Translations under genes and position numbers: made by a program
Source of the DNA: Phialophora verrucosa
Lineage: Eukaryota > Ascomycota > Eurotiomycetes > Chaetothyriales > Herpotrichiellaceae
DNA length: 64,000 nucleotides
Assembly (NCBI GenBank): GCA_002099365.1
Contig: MSED01000006.1
Span: 620,001 to 684,000 of the forward strand
Direction: 5' to 3'
Part shown: positions 11,430-22,095 of the stretch, one piece after another
How positions within the stretch are numbered: the first letter of the stretch is position 1
How the letters are laid out: every line of letters starts with the position of its first letter
The notes under the pieces: generated by a model
Told to the model about the DNA's origin: nothing
Database searches by the model: none
What the model saw: the letters and a program-made list of their open reading frames with translations, nothing else

Positions 11430-14177
11430 TCAAGCCACTAACTCACTGATTCCCGTCCTGGGAGCCTGATCCAACAGCATCATCAACTCAGCGTCGTCTT
11501 CTTCAAAGGCGTAATCTCGCACACTCTTATTCGCCCTGTGGTCTTTGAGTGTCGGGTCCGCGCCCGCTTCGAGCAAAATTTGCACTGTCTTGCACCGTCC
11601 TTTTATCCGCTTCCTCTTCTCCACAGGGTCGGCTATGTCGGCCTTCACGACAGCATGCATCAACGCCGTCTTGCCGAATCGATCTCGTCTGTCGATGTCC
11701 GGGTGATGTTCCAGCAGCATCTCCACCAGGATGGGGTCACACCGTCGGGAAGCGTCGTGGAGGAGAGTATTGCCATGCCACGTTTGAGGAAACTCTGACG
11801 GCAGAGGAAAGTCCAAGAGCTGCTTGACGATGCTGTGGTGACCTTTTCTGCAGGCGACCATGATCGGGGTATATCCCTCCGGGTCACGGACGTCGGTCTT
11901 GACGCCCTCGACCGCTAATAGGAGGCTTGTGATGGTCGAAAACCCCCGCTCAGTTGCTTGCTGCAGGGCTGTAAACGGATCCTTGGGGTTTGATAGAGTA
12001 TAACCGGCCTGGAAGGCGATTGCGTTGACGTCCACGCCCTGTCTGATCAATAGATTGACTTCTTCGGCATGTTCCTCCCTGAGCTCGCAGAAGAAATGAA
12101 GAGGTGAATATCCTCGCCCCGATTTGGCCAGCCCATGTCCGTATCCGTGCTTGATATTATCCTTGAGCTCCGGCTTCCGGATCACCATGTAGCTCGACGG
12201 GTATGTCTCGAGGAACTGGATCGCAACCCTTACTGCTCGATCGAATCTCTTCTCTTTGCAGAGATCGGCTATGGCTTGGAAGGTTGGTTCAAGGGTTCTG
12301 CTTGACGAAGAGCGGGAAAGTCGTCCCGTGGAAGGCGTCGCAATCGAGTCGTCGTCGCCGCTCATGGATAGAGCTCTGTCATGCGTTGATGCTTCGGAAG
12401 GCGAGCTGACACCTCGAACCCCGAGCAGGGCGGCGACATCTGGATCTTGAGGATCGTTGCATGTCGTAGATCTTGACATGGAAAATCTCTGCATATTTGA
12501 GGTGGGTGGCGACTGTGCAATGCCAGATTGCGAAGAGCGGCCAAGGTGCTTGATACGGCGCACAAAACTCGACCGCGGCACGTTTGGTAGATATTCCTGG
12601 TGAGCAGATCCAGGAGCAATGAGTGTGGGTACTGAGCGTGATTTCTCCTCCGCCGTGGTCAGTAGCTTATCTGTTGACATCGCAGGCGTCTGCTTCTCAG
12701 GCGTCGACAAAAACACTTCATAACCTTCGGCCTCCTCCTCGTCCCCATCCTCTCCTCGTGTCTTGTATATCTCAATGACCAGGCGCACGGACTCTAACGT
12801 CATCTCGTCCTGCGGGCCAAGCTCTTTCCTGCGCTCGGTAAAGGCCCTTAGCCCTTGTTTTTCGGCATTTTCAAAATCGCCCTTCAGCACAAAAACTCGA
12901 CCTAGCATGTGGCTCGCCGCAAGTGCTTGCAGTTTATCGGGGCCTCGGCCTGGCATGGATCGCTTTCTATCCGAAGGTTTGTCGTCTGATGAGACGCTCG
13001 GAAAGATATCGGGTCGCATGGCAGCAACAGGCTCAAGCAGGGCAACCGCCTCGTCTAAGTTGTCTTGTTTCAGACAACACTCGGCCAGCATGAGGACTAC
13101 TTCTGAAGGCTGAAAAGATATTCTCCCATCAAAGTCATGGTCCTGCATAAGAGCCAATGCTCGCCGAAAATGCCTTTCTGCCTTGGTATGCTCGCTTTGT
13201 TCAAAGGTCTCCTGTCCTAACTTTAAGTGTTGTTTTGTCCTCATAAATTCCACTTCATTGTCGTCTTCGATATTGCCTGCAGAGTAACCGATACTCCGCC
13301 GACTGTGCCCGCCAGTCTGCGGACTTGGAGGAGCCATGCCTGCGGATGGGGGCTGGATCCAGCCCTCCACATGGCTTCTGTGGTCGCCAGGCGATGGCAG
13401 GTCGTCACCTGAGTGCTGACGTCCATCAATAATGTCGGGCTCAATGGCAGGAGACATGGTGCTCAACGAGGATCGCGTGCTGGCAGCAGCAGATGCGGTC
13501 GTCAAGAATTTCTTGGCGAAGGCAATATAGGTCTTCATCCCGTCATCCTCATCCAGCGTCATGTTGTCCGAGGCAGCGATAGTGGTGCCGCCCAGGGTTT
13601 GTGAGCGAGAAGGCAGGCTGAGTCGTTGAACAAGGGCCCTCATGTTCTGTTCAAGAGACACCAGTTTGAGATCCAGAGAGTTGTGGTGGTCTGTTGTCAT
13701 CCCCCTTTGTTCGAGTTGGAGCATCACGCAGACCATCTGAATTGGCAGTGACAAAGCGGCATTGAAGAACTGGATGCGCTGTCGTAGTCGCGAGAGCTCG
13801 CCGTGATGCAAATTCTCCGTCAGGTGAGCTTTGATTCTGCGTGCGAATCCTGATGCCTTCGTGATCTGGATGAGTATCTCGTTGACCCGTCTCATTGTCT
13901 TCTTGGAGTCATCGAGCGCGTCTTTGATCTGTTTCCACAAGTGAGAGCCGTCCGAGGTTTGGCTCGCAACCCGCGCAGCCTCCAACAGAAGAGGAGACGA
14001 CAAGCTCTTTTCGAGGCCTTCGTAGGTCGCCCGAAGAGCACCGACTTCATCGCAGAAGGAGCTGATCCGAGCATCAACAGATTTGATATCGCCGCAAATC
14101 TTGATGATGGTAACGGTGCATTGCGCGCAGGCACCAGCTATCTGGAGCGCGCCTGCTGTTAACGAGAAGGGATCCAT
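11430..14177 (-). CDS. Ankyrin/TPR protein with fungal STAND-type N-terminal domain, 915 residues
   Basis: Single-exon gene. Residues 1-150 begin MDPFSLTAGALQIAGAC and form helices like the N-terminal domain found on many fungal NLR/STAND proteins (Helo-like or azaphilone-cluster N-terminal type). Then comes a Ser-rich linker, a TPR-like segment (about 310-470: KLGQETFEQSEHTKAERHF and later an AECCLKQDNLDEAVALLEP repeat), another Ser/Thr-rich linker and a C-terminal set of ankyrin repeats (about 695-900: GYSPLHFFC, GYTPIMVACRKGHH, GNTLLHDASRR, GKTALMHAVVKAD). No P-loop or Walker motif is visible, so the central NTPase of true NLRs is absent. It is probably a scaffold for protein-protein contacts; partner and process are unknown. 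Confidence 0.82.
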   Translation of the reverse strand: MDPFSLTAGALQIAGACAQCTVTIIKICGDIKSVDARISSFCDEVGALRATYEGLEKSLSSPLLLEAARVASQTSDGSHLWKQIKDALDDSKKTMRRVNEILIQITKASGFARRIKAHLTENLHHGELSRLRQRIQFFNAALSLPIQMVCVMLQLEQRGMTTDHHNSLDLKLVSLEQNMRALVQRLSLPSRSQTLGGTTIAASDNMTLDEDDGMKTYIAFAKKFLTTASAAASTRSSLSTMSPAIEPDIIDGRQHSGDDLPSPGDHRSHVEGWIQPPSAGMAPPSPQTGGHSRRSIGYSAGNIEDDNEVEFMRTKQHLKLGQETFEQSEHTKAERHFRRALALMQDHDFDGRISFQPSEVVLMLAECCLKQDNLDEAVALLEPVAAMRPDIFPSVSSDDKPSDRKRSMPGRGPDKLQALAASHMLGRVFVLKGDFENAEKQGLRAFTERRKELGPQDEMTLESVRLVIEIYKTRGEDGDEEEAEGYEVFLSTPEKQTPAMSTDKLLTTAEEKSRSVPTLIAPGSAHQEYLPNVPRSSFVRRIKHLGRSSQSGIAQSPPTSNMQRFSMSRSTTCNDPQDPDVAALLGVRGVSSPSEASTHDRALSMSGDDDSIATPSTGRLSRSSSSRTLEPTFQAIADLCKEKRFDRAVRVAIQFLETYPSSYMVIRKPELKDNIKHGYGHGLAKSGRGYSPLHFFCELREEHAEEVNLLIRQGVDVNAIAFQAGYTLSNPKDPFTALQQATERGFSTITSLLLAVEGVKTDVRDPEGYTPIMVACRKGHHSIVKQLLDFPLPSEFPQTWHGNTLLHDASRRCDPILVEMLLEHHPDIDRRDRFGKTALMHAVVKADIADPVEKRKRIKGRCKTVQILLEAGADPTLKDHRANKSVRDYAFEEDDAELMMLLDQAPRTGISELVA

Positions 14178-15568
14178 GACACTACCTTGTCGAGCGCGAA
14201 TGATTCAGCTGTGCACGGCGTGGCCACGATACAGTGAGCCATGTGTCGAACCGCGCGATTGCAGCCAGAGAAGGTGGGTGAATGGATTATCGACGTGTGT
14301 TGGCAAGTAGGACAGAACCGCTCTTCAAAAGATGGGGAGTCACCATCTGAGCCTCCCGAAGCCTCACTTTCGTGTGGGGGCGGTGCATGCGCCATATGAT
14401 GCACTTCTGCCTTGTCGGGTCGAGAACCAGGGGTCATGGCCTGCAAGCGACAGCTCTCGCAGGGGCCTGTATCACGCGAAAGCAACTTGTGTTACCGGGC
14501 GTTCATCCACCCCGCGTGCTCTGCCTGTGACTGAATCGCACAGGCACCGGGTATTGCGGGGACATTCGGAACTCGGCCCCATGGCCCTTCGCAACCCCTG
14601 TTCATTGTTGCCTCTCAGACCGGTTTGGTGAGGGGCGAGCATCAGAAGGACACACACAAGAAGCCGCCAACGAACTCTGAGTATTCTTGACTTATACGAT
14701 TGTCGAACAGCAGAGATATGATGCAGAGTACTTCCCACATCTGGTGCAATTTGTGGACGCGGTTAGCCGTGGCTTACCAGTAAGACTCATGGAAGCATTA
14801 TCGAACATTCCATAAGGCTGCAGATCGTAGCTTCCCGAATGTAACGATATCCACCTGTCCAGACACATGACCACGCCGTTGATGAGCGGAAGGGAAGAGC
14901 CAAGCAGCGAGGATCGGCGTCATAGTCAGGTGGTTAACAACTCCTCAAGCCGAGGTGAGATAGTTTCATGGACGAGCAATCGGGCGACAATCACCACTTC
15001 CTTGCAGTGGGCAGTGGGACAGTGCCTGCTGCCTTGTCTGAGGTTCATCGCTTTTGCAGAGGAAGAGTAAACCGTCGTGCCGACCAAGCCCTCGGAAGCC
15101 CGAATGCACTTCCCGAACCCAAGCTCAACAACCCCGAAAGGGAATATTGTATCTATGTCTTTGACATCTCGCCCCTGTGTCGTGAGCAGTTGGGCGCAAG
15201 CGGACATCACATCGATCCTTATCAATGTCCACGTGCAGCAATCGCCTATCAGTAGAATTGCACTCTTGTCGAGACATCCTACACTTGATTCCCTAATGCA
15301 TGTGGAAGGACGGGCTTTCTTTAACATTGTTCTACGCCTCGTACCTGGGGCTCGTATACGCCGTTGACTCGATTGTCGCTGACCGGGCCGGGTCTTGCTG
15401 ATGTGTCCAGGCTAGCCGCGTCAAAAACAGTCCGGTTCCAGCGACAAGACCGACACGAAGAACATCGCTAAGAAGAACGTGGGGACAGAAGGGTGTTGAA
15501 TGAACATTGACGCCGACACTTCAACTGCGATTGCCCCTCGCAACAGCGGTAGTGAACATGAAGATTCG
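14178..15568. other. Intergenic region, no gene supported
   Basis: About 1.4 kb upstream of the ankyrin/TPR gene and downstream of LCL2. An ATG-started minus-strand frame of 133 codons (15327-14926) has no recognisable motif. I see no repeats or RNA genes. Confidence 0.45.
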
Positions 15569-16063
15569 TTATAACAGCCCTTTCCTTGCCAATTCGACTT
15601 TGCGTGCTGCTTCGCCAGCCTTGAATCCTCCCTTACTGGCACATATAGCTATGCCATCCCCTAACTCGACTTTATCCTCCACGCTGGGGTGCGGACAGGG
15701 GCAGTGGTGCGGGAAATGGACACAAGCGAGAGTGTCCGGACATAGATATTTGTCGCATGTTGCTATTCGCCCGAGTCAGTAGAGGTCGTAGATAGCGTCC
15801 GAGATGATCATGGAGGTGTATCAAGTCTCGATCAGGACAGTCCCTCGCCATGTATGATGACGACTATAGACACCACGTGCTGAAAAAGAGAACTCACCGC
15901 CCTCCCAGGTTTGACGATACCAATTCGAATCACTGGCTACATTTTGTTTCTCCTGAGGAGCCTGCTGTTGCTGATGCCCGCCGTGGAAGAACTGGTCAAA
16001 AAACTGGAATTGTGCGGAGGCCAGCCCAACAAGGAGGAGGACTATACTCAGCGGTGCTTTCAT
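15569..16063 (-). CDS. lcl2: Long chronological lifespan protein 2 (LCL2 family), secreted/ER
   Basis: Small secretory-pathway protein; yeast Lcl2 affects lifespan and is probably tied to ER-associated degradation. Two exons, 16063-15898 and 15762-15569, with a 135-bp phase-1 intron (GTGAGT donor, AATAG acceptor). The product is 119 residues, the usual family length. Seen: a signal peptide (residues 1-17, ending LASA), FQFFDQFF, a His/Gln-rich HGGHQQQQ stretch, the family motif SDSNWYRQTWEG, and in exon 2 CDKYLCPDTLACVHFPHHC then PCPHPSVEDK and the C-terminal GGFKAGEAARKVELARKG. The cysteine pattern is consistent with disulfides in the lumen. The second exon has no ATG and is short, so it is recognisable only by homology. 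It shares a short divergent promoter with the bL27m gene. Confidence 0.93.
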
Positions 16064-16297
16064 GCTGGATACAATAGGAATTGAATGCGCTGATGATAGT
16101 AATGGGGAGGAGATGTGAAAGAGTGAGAAATGATACTGTGTCGCTTCTCCTAGTAGGCATCGCCCAAAATGGTTAGCGCCACGGAATCTCGAAATGCAGC
16201 TTCATCTTTCAATGTTCACAATGCTTTCGACCTCGATGCATTTCCGGCGTTCATTCGCATCCATTTCTTTTCCTATCACTCTCCCGCGCCCCCGATC
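16064..16297. promoter_or_regulatory. Divergent promoter region, lcl2 / mitochondrial bL27m
   Basis: Only 234 bases separate the ATG of lcl2 (-) from the ATG of the mitochondrial ribosomal protein gene (+), so both promoters and 5' UTRs must lie here. The region has pyrimidine-rich patches near 16260-16290. An in-frame ATG at 16169 would extend the ribosomal protein by 43 residues. I prefer 16298 because the protein then starts with a compact mitochondrial presequence. Confidence 0.6.
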
Positions 16298-17232
16298 ATG
16301 CTGCAGCCTCGGATATACAGGCCCGTTGCGGCCTCAGACGCCTCCCTTGCCGCTCTGGCGTCGTCGTTGAACTCCCTGGCTCTCTGCTCAAAGCATGCCC
16401 ATCTCCAACCGCGAAGCTCGACAATCTTCGTTCGCCACGCCTCGCACGCCCAGCAGGGTCGAGCAAACGGTCCCTCCGACTCCGCGGGGCGAAGACTAGG
16501 CGCCAAAAAGGGCTCCTCGGAATGGGTGCACCCGGGCAACATTATCTTCAAGCAAAGAGGTAACCGCGCTTTCATCTCTCTCCACCGGCGTCAGATCCCT
16601 GGCAACTAACCAACGTTATTGCAGGCACGAAATGGTTCCCCGGCGAAAACGTTGGCATCGGGAAGGACCACACACTCTTCGCCCTCGAATACGGCTACGT
16701 GCGGTACTACCGCGACCCTCTAAAACATCCGAAGCGACGCTTCATTGGCGTGGCATTGGCCAAGGAGGGGCCTGGTTCGCAATTACCCACACCGCGTAAT
16801 GCACCCTCGCGAAGGAGGTTGGGCATGTACGCTGCGCCGTTGAGACCACCGATCGAGGCGCAGAAGAGCGTGGATGAATCGTTCCTGGAAGCGCATTTAG
16901 CCGCGAGCAGCGGCGGCGGCGGCAGCAACATCAGGACGCCAGGCCAAGTGTTGCTGAGATCAGGTCGTGTGGTGCCTTCGCCCGTCCCCGCACCACCCGC
17001 GGCATTCAACAGACAGGGAACATTCCGCGAAGCGAACGCATCGATCGGTCGAGCAGCGGAGAGGAAAGGCGTCAAAGTCCGGGAATATGATCGCAGTGAT
17101 CGATGGCTAGCCTGGAGGAAACGAGCGTTGCGTGTGAAGAGAGGCATGACGGCCAAGGCGGCCCGCGGGACAAAGAAGACGAAAGGCAAGAAATCTAACA
17201 AGGGACCCAAGACCGCTCAGAGGAAGAAGTAA
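16298..17232 (+). CDS. mrp7: Mitochondrial large ribosomal subunit protein bL27m
   Basis: Component of the mitochondrial 54S subunit near the peptidyl-transferase centre. Two exons, 16298-16559 and 16625-17232, with a 65-bp phase-1 intron (GTAACC donor, CTAAC branch, GCAG acceptor). The product is 289 residues. Seen: a basic, Ser/Ala-rich import presequence (about 1-55), then the L27 core spanning the splice site (about 70-125) with GRRLGAKKGSSEWVHPGNI, IIFKQRGTKWFPGENVGIG and DHTLFALEYGYVRYYRDP, and a fungal-specific extension of about 165 residues ending in a very basic Lys-rich tail. The length matches fungal MRP7-type proteins, far longer than bacterial L27 (about 85). Confidence 0.95.
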
Positions 17233-17452
17233 AGCAGAGGTGACGGTGGGAGAGCTGGCAGAGAACTGTATAATTAGCGGTGACGGGCTCAGCAGAACAC
17301 CCGGTATGGAATTATTCTTTCTACACATTAAAGTGTTCTATCAGCTTAACCCTTTTGTGACAAACAGATCCGTTACCAATCGAGGCAGGAGAGAACATTG
17401 TCCACGGTTCGTGCCTCCAAAGGAGCCCCTGGCCGGGCTATGCTTACGCCAT

Positions 17453-20229
17453 CTATAGATTATTCTCCGTCTTGAACTTATCCCACGCCTCATTCAGGAT
17501 ACTAAACACGGCTCCCGCAATCATTCGCTGCTCGGTAGTCGCGTCGGTAGGAATCTGGCAACAGTCAATTGTCAGCTTCTGTGCAAGTTTCTCTCTCCCC
17601 CCTGGCCACATCAACCCAAAATGCAACGGGTGAAAGCACGTACCTTGTCAGGATGAACCCGCCCAATTCCCTTCATATACTGCACCTTGACCTTCCCCGG
17701 GAGCACTAGGTCGGCCATACTGATCTTCTTCCATCCGCTCCCTTCCCATAGTACTTGATCGAGACTGCCCAACAGGGCGCGCAGATTATCCTGCTTTCCA
17801 CCCTTCCAGGAGTTGATGCGCGCGTCAATCGCATCTGAGAGGCGGAATTTCTCATCGTCCTGCCGTTCAGAGAGGGCGTTGGCGGCGCGGAGTCGGGAGA
17901 CCGCCTCCGCTGGCTTCGCTGATGCTGCCTCGTTCCTCCGGGGAGCCGGCGGTGCGGACGCCGGCTTTCGTACTTGCGCGGGCGCCGGCTTCGGCCTTGA
18001 CACCTGTGGATTCGCAGCCTTCTCGGCCCTCATCCTCCCTTGTATACTGGTCGCACCACCATGTCCACCCTCCACAGCCTCGCGCCACACGATTGCCGCC
18101 TCCGCCCACTTCTCCATTTGTTCCAACGCTTCTGCCTTGCGCATGAGTGCTTTGCCGTAATACTCGCGCATGGGTTTGAGCGTATTATCGCCCGTGGCGA
18201 GGGTCTCGTTTTCACCTTTACTCGGGCCGATTATGCGAATCGCTTTGTCTGCGTCGATGATCGCGGATTTCGGTTCACCGGTTTTAAGGGCTGTGAGGGC
18301 GCGGTTTGTCAAAAGTATGATTGTTAAGGGATGAGCATCCGGTAGATGGGAGAGTGAGGTGGCGTAGGATTGATGGGCGGAGGCGTAGTCACCGCGTTTG
18401 AAGTGATCGTTGCCCTTTTCTCGCGCGGTGTTGCTGGCTTTTAGTGCGATGGTTGAGACGGACGGGATTTGGCGGGCTGGGGGTGGTGGCCGGACTTGGA
18501 CGGGTGGTGTTGAGGTGGGTTTCGTATGTTGAGTTTGGGGACGAGGAGGTTGAGGCCTCTGTGCCATTGATGGTACTGCTGGGCGTGAAGGGTGGGGAGC
18601 AGGGTCTTTGAAGCTGCCTTCCAAAAGGTCTGGCTCTGGAGTGGATGCTGACGAGGATGAAGCAATAGGTTGAGATGGAGGCTTCCGTCTTCGAGCGGAG
18701 CTCACATATGCTTGAGCTGCTTGCTCCTCCGCGGCTGCTCTACTTAGACTTGCTTTCAAGCCAGCTGCGGGCGACTGACTCTGTTGCCGTAAGAACGCCG
18801 GCTGAGTTTGCGGAAGGGTCTCCCTAAGTCGAGACGGCATGGCCGGAGAATGGTCGCGCGAACTGTCGGCACCGGGTTCAAAGCGTCTATCTGGCCGTTG
18901 TGATGAGGCTGACGGCTTCAAGGGTAGTGTTGGTCGGCTCCCTTCCAGCATCATCGCCTCGTTTGTTAATTCTGGTTGAGCTCGAGCCTCGGGGCTTCTT
19001 CTCCTCCGACTAGGCATTGGCTCAACCTCCTGAGGGCGTGGCTGATGCTCTTTCCTGGCGGGTCGTTCTGCAGGTTCCCGCATCCACTTGGGTTGACTGG
19101 CGGCAGACTCGGTATCCGAATTGAACTCCTGTACTGCTTTCTGTATTTGTTTCGTACCTTGCTTCCACAAAGAGTTGGCGGTCTTCAAGAAGTTGGCTCC
19201 AAACTCAGCTGCCATTTTTTCAATATCCTTATCTTGCGCAGAACTGGCGCCCTTCGATCGTTTCTGGTTGGTCTCGGAATCATCCCAGCGTGCTTTTGCC
19301 CCAGATTGTTGTTCCTCCGCCCATTCATCCACTCCTTGTCGCTGGGCGTTTCTGGACTGGGTTTTTTGACGCGCTTCGGCATGTGCCTGGTTGAGAAGGA
19401 TGCCTACCGCCGCCTGAACGTCAAGCCCAGATTCGGTGGCTTCTAGAGCGGCTCTGGACTTATCTGGAGGGAATCCCATATCGACAAGTTCGGCTACAGC
19501 CTTGTCCTGTGGGTGCAAATCGGTAGGATCATTCCTCGCAGTTGGCGGTGGAGATTCATGCCGTTGTCGAGCAGACACCGGCTTTCCCAGCAAGCCTAGC
19601 ACATCGTCATCGTCGTCTAGCGTCGTTGCCGTGGCCGCGGTATCAGCTCGTCGCGGGCCAGCCTCTGCTAGTCCGAAGGGGTCGTCGTCGTCATTATTCG
19701 TAGCATCATCCCTGTGCACAAGTGCAGGAATACTCCCATTCTTGGCCGGAGCAGGTTTGTTGAAAGCAGCAAACAAGTCCTCCTCATCATCGTCGCCGTC
19801 TAACGCGTTACTTCGTGTGCTCGTGGCCTGGTTCTTCGTGTTACCAATGGCGGGTGACCTGCTTCCGCTACCCAGGCTGTTCCAGAATTGCTCGTCGCCT
19901 CCGGCGTATTGAGCAGTCAACTTCTGACTCTGAGCCTTCTGCTGCTGTAGTTTTGCCTCCGTCTGCCTCCTCTGCTGTTCTAGTAACGATAGGTTCTTGT
20001 TCGACGTGGACCCGAAGGAGACAAGGTTCGCAAAACTGTCGTTGGCAGGGGTCGACGGTTTTGAGGATGGCTGGCTGGAAGGTGGTTTGAACGGGGATGC
20101 CCGTCCAGAGGCCGGAGGAGTGGGTTTCAATGTGCTGAAAGCGGAGTAGTTAGAAGTCGAAGTCGACGTTGCTGATTTCTGTCCGTCTGCCGGGGTCGAA
20201 CTCCAGTTCAACCCCGCGATGTCGTCCAT
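17453..20229 (-). CDS. swa2: Auxilin-like clathrin uncoating factor (Swa2 type)
   Basis: Recruits Hsp70 to clathrin cages to uncoat vesicles. Two exons, 20229-17644 and 17554-17453, with an 89-bp phase-0 intron (GTACGT donor, CCAG acceptor). The product is 895 residues. Order seen: a Ser/Pro-rich N-terminus with DPF-like and acidic clathrin/adaptor-type motifs, a UBA domain (about 240-285; AVAELVDMGFPPDKSRAALE), a long disordered region, TPRs (about 590-720; AREKGNDHFKRGDYASAHQSY), and a C-terminal J domain (about 790-895) with the catalytic HPD at 859-861 and a final helix AVFSILNEAWDKFK. This UBA-TPR-J order is that of yeast Swa2. The intron falls right after HPDK, so the last 33 codons are easy to miss. 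Confidence 0.93.
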
Positions 20230-21162
20230 GGGTGCGGCGAGAGCAGGACGGGTCCATTAACACGGGTTCATTACGCTCTAGAGAGTAAGCATGAAGCGAT
20301 TGGTGCTGTGAAGAGACCAAAATAAACGAGCGTTAAGAGCATGGCAAGAGAGTACAATCCGATCACCGCTGATGTTGCGCCTGAGGTGACAGGCCTGCGC
20401 CACATATGTTGACAGCCACAATCACAGCCACAGGGCCTGTGAGCCGAGACAACCTTGCACCTCCCTTGTCCGGAGTACAGTCCCTGGAGGCTCTATTTCA
20501 GGGACAATCATCTAAGTTAAAGTATGAACCTTGCACATACCTTGCGACGTTGCCTCTCCATCCCATGGTCCATTCCATCAACGACCCTTCTTCGCAAGTT
20601 CTCATACTTACCATGTCCATAGGAAACTGGTAGCATGAAAGGGAAACTCCGATCGCCTTAGATTAACCACATCCCATGCTTGCTGCGGCTTACCCCGATG
20701 GAAAATGAATTCACTCTATTCCGGACATTGTAGGTTTTACTGCAACTCCGCATGGACTGGCAGACCACATTTGTGCGAGCCACTGGGGCGAAAGACAGCC
20801 GCAGTGAGAAGCAGCTCTTCATAACGGGCACACCCGGAATGGGGTTTAGAAAGCGTATGATCGCATCCTATGTACCAACTTTCAAGATTGCTTGGCCATG
20901 CTATGAGTGCAGGAAGCAACCATTCCCAGCGTAAGCAAACTCCTCACGTCCTCCTATCTTACAGCATCAAGGTTTTATAGAAAGGCGGGCTCGGATTTGT
21001 TACTCATGTAGGGACATTATGCAGACGTAAATGTGAGGAAGACAAGAGATGTCCCCGTCTCGCGACCTGCCGTCGGGTAGCTTGTAAGCCTTTGCTTGCC
21101 TCTACCCATCTCATCGCCATCAGCAATCGTAACACATCCGTGTATAGTCACAGGTTATCAAA
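20230..21162. other. Intergenic region with possible coding relics
   Basis: About 930 bases upstream of swa2. On the plus strand, 20752-20934 is an ATG-started frame of 60 codons with a P-loop-like LFITGTPGMG and a CYEC motif. Farther on, 20990-21090 encodes CYSC and a Cys/Arg-rich stretch in different frames separated by stops. This may be a decayed gene or chance. Confidence 0.3.
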
Positions 21163-22095
21163 TCATTCGGCCTGATTCTCCACCGGCCTGGCCTTCCAGA
21201 CCATCGTGACGACGTAATATTGGCGTTTTGGCAGGTCGTCCTGGACAGGCTGCTCCTTCAGAAAGTGATATTCATCCTTCAGGTCTCGCACGCCTTCCCA
21301 TTGAGATTGTTTGAGCTGTCCACTCCATTCGAGAACAAACCCTTCCCAAGCCATTGGGAATTTCCAACCTTTGGCTGTTTCGACGACCACTTCGAGTTGT
21401 GACTTCTTTCTCTCGTCAATCTCGAACTCCAGCACAAGCTTTCGTAGGTTAAGAATTTGGCAGATCGATCCTCCCCAAGTCCCCTCGACCATTCGCTCCT
21501 TGATGTAAGCTAGGTCCGGTCGTAACGGCTCAGCGAGCATTTCCTGGCACGAGGTCCGATGAGGTCTCCATGGGCAGATTCCAAGCCGGTCGCTGGACCC
21601 CGGTGGTGATTCCCAGGACCACCAATCCGAATGACGAAAGGTCAAATGGAGACAATGCGTTTTGAATGGAAACCTTCTGGCGTCAGTTGTGATGAGCTTC
21701 TCCAGATAGTACTGTTGAGTAAAAATATGAACGGTCTGTATCGCCTCTTTTTGGGCTTCGGTCAAGCTGAAATACCACGAGTCCCAACGTGCAGTGTTAC
21801 GGTGTTTCTGGTTAATCTGCTTCCAGGGGCCATTGAACAACCAGAACAAGTGTTCGTTGGCAGAAATAGGGAGCAGCCGAGTCTCGCGATAGATCTGCTT
21901 GCATGTGAAAAGAAGAGAGAAGTTGATCTTTTGGTGGTAATGATACTGTGGTCTGTAGTACTTTCGGTCGGCCCGATATGGTCTGGAGAGGTCGTCATCC
22001 GCAGTCAAAGCAAGAGCGAAGATGTTGGCTCTGATCTCGGCGGGGAGCGAACACAGGCGACTCTGCGTTTGATCGTTTTGCACAGTAGCCTCCAT
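21163..22095 (-). CDS. F-box-like / DUF7730-type fungal protein
   Basis: Member of the common fungal group whose N-terminus reads LCSLPAEIRANIFALALT, an F-box-like or DUF7730-type segment, followed by a CKQIYRETRLLPIS motif. Using the ATG at 22095 the product is 310 residues. The remainder has many Trp residues and several possible strand/helix segments but no catalytic motif I know. Such proteins are numerous and mostly unstudied; some may act as substrate receptors in SCF ubiquitin ligases. The frame is open upstream of this ATG without another start, so a short 5' exon is possible. The next gene upstream (urc4) is divergent, about 1.35 kb away. Confidence 0.72.
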   Translation of the reverse strand: MEATVQNDQTQSRLCSLPAEIRANIFALALTADDDLSRPYRADRKYYRPQYHYHQKINFSLLFTCKQIYRETRLLPISANEHLFWLFNGPWKQINQKHRNTARWDSWYFSLTEAQKEAIQTVHIFTQQYYLEKLITTDARRFPFKTHCLHLTFRHSDWWSWESPPGSSDRLGICPWRPHRTSCQEMLAEPLRPDLAYIKERMVEGTWGGSICQILNLRKLVLEFEIDERKKSQLEVVVETAKGWKFPMAWEGFVLEWSGQLKQSQWEGVRDLKDEYHFLKEQPVQDDLPKRQYYVVTMVWKARPVENQAE

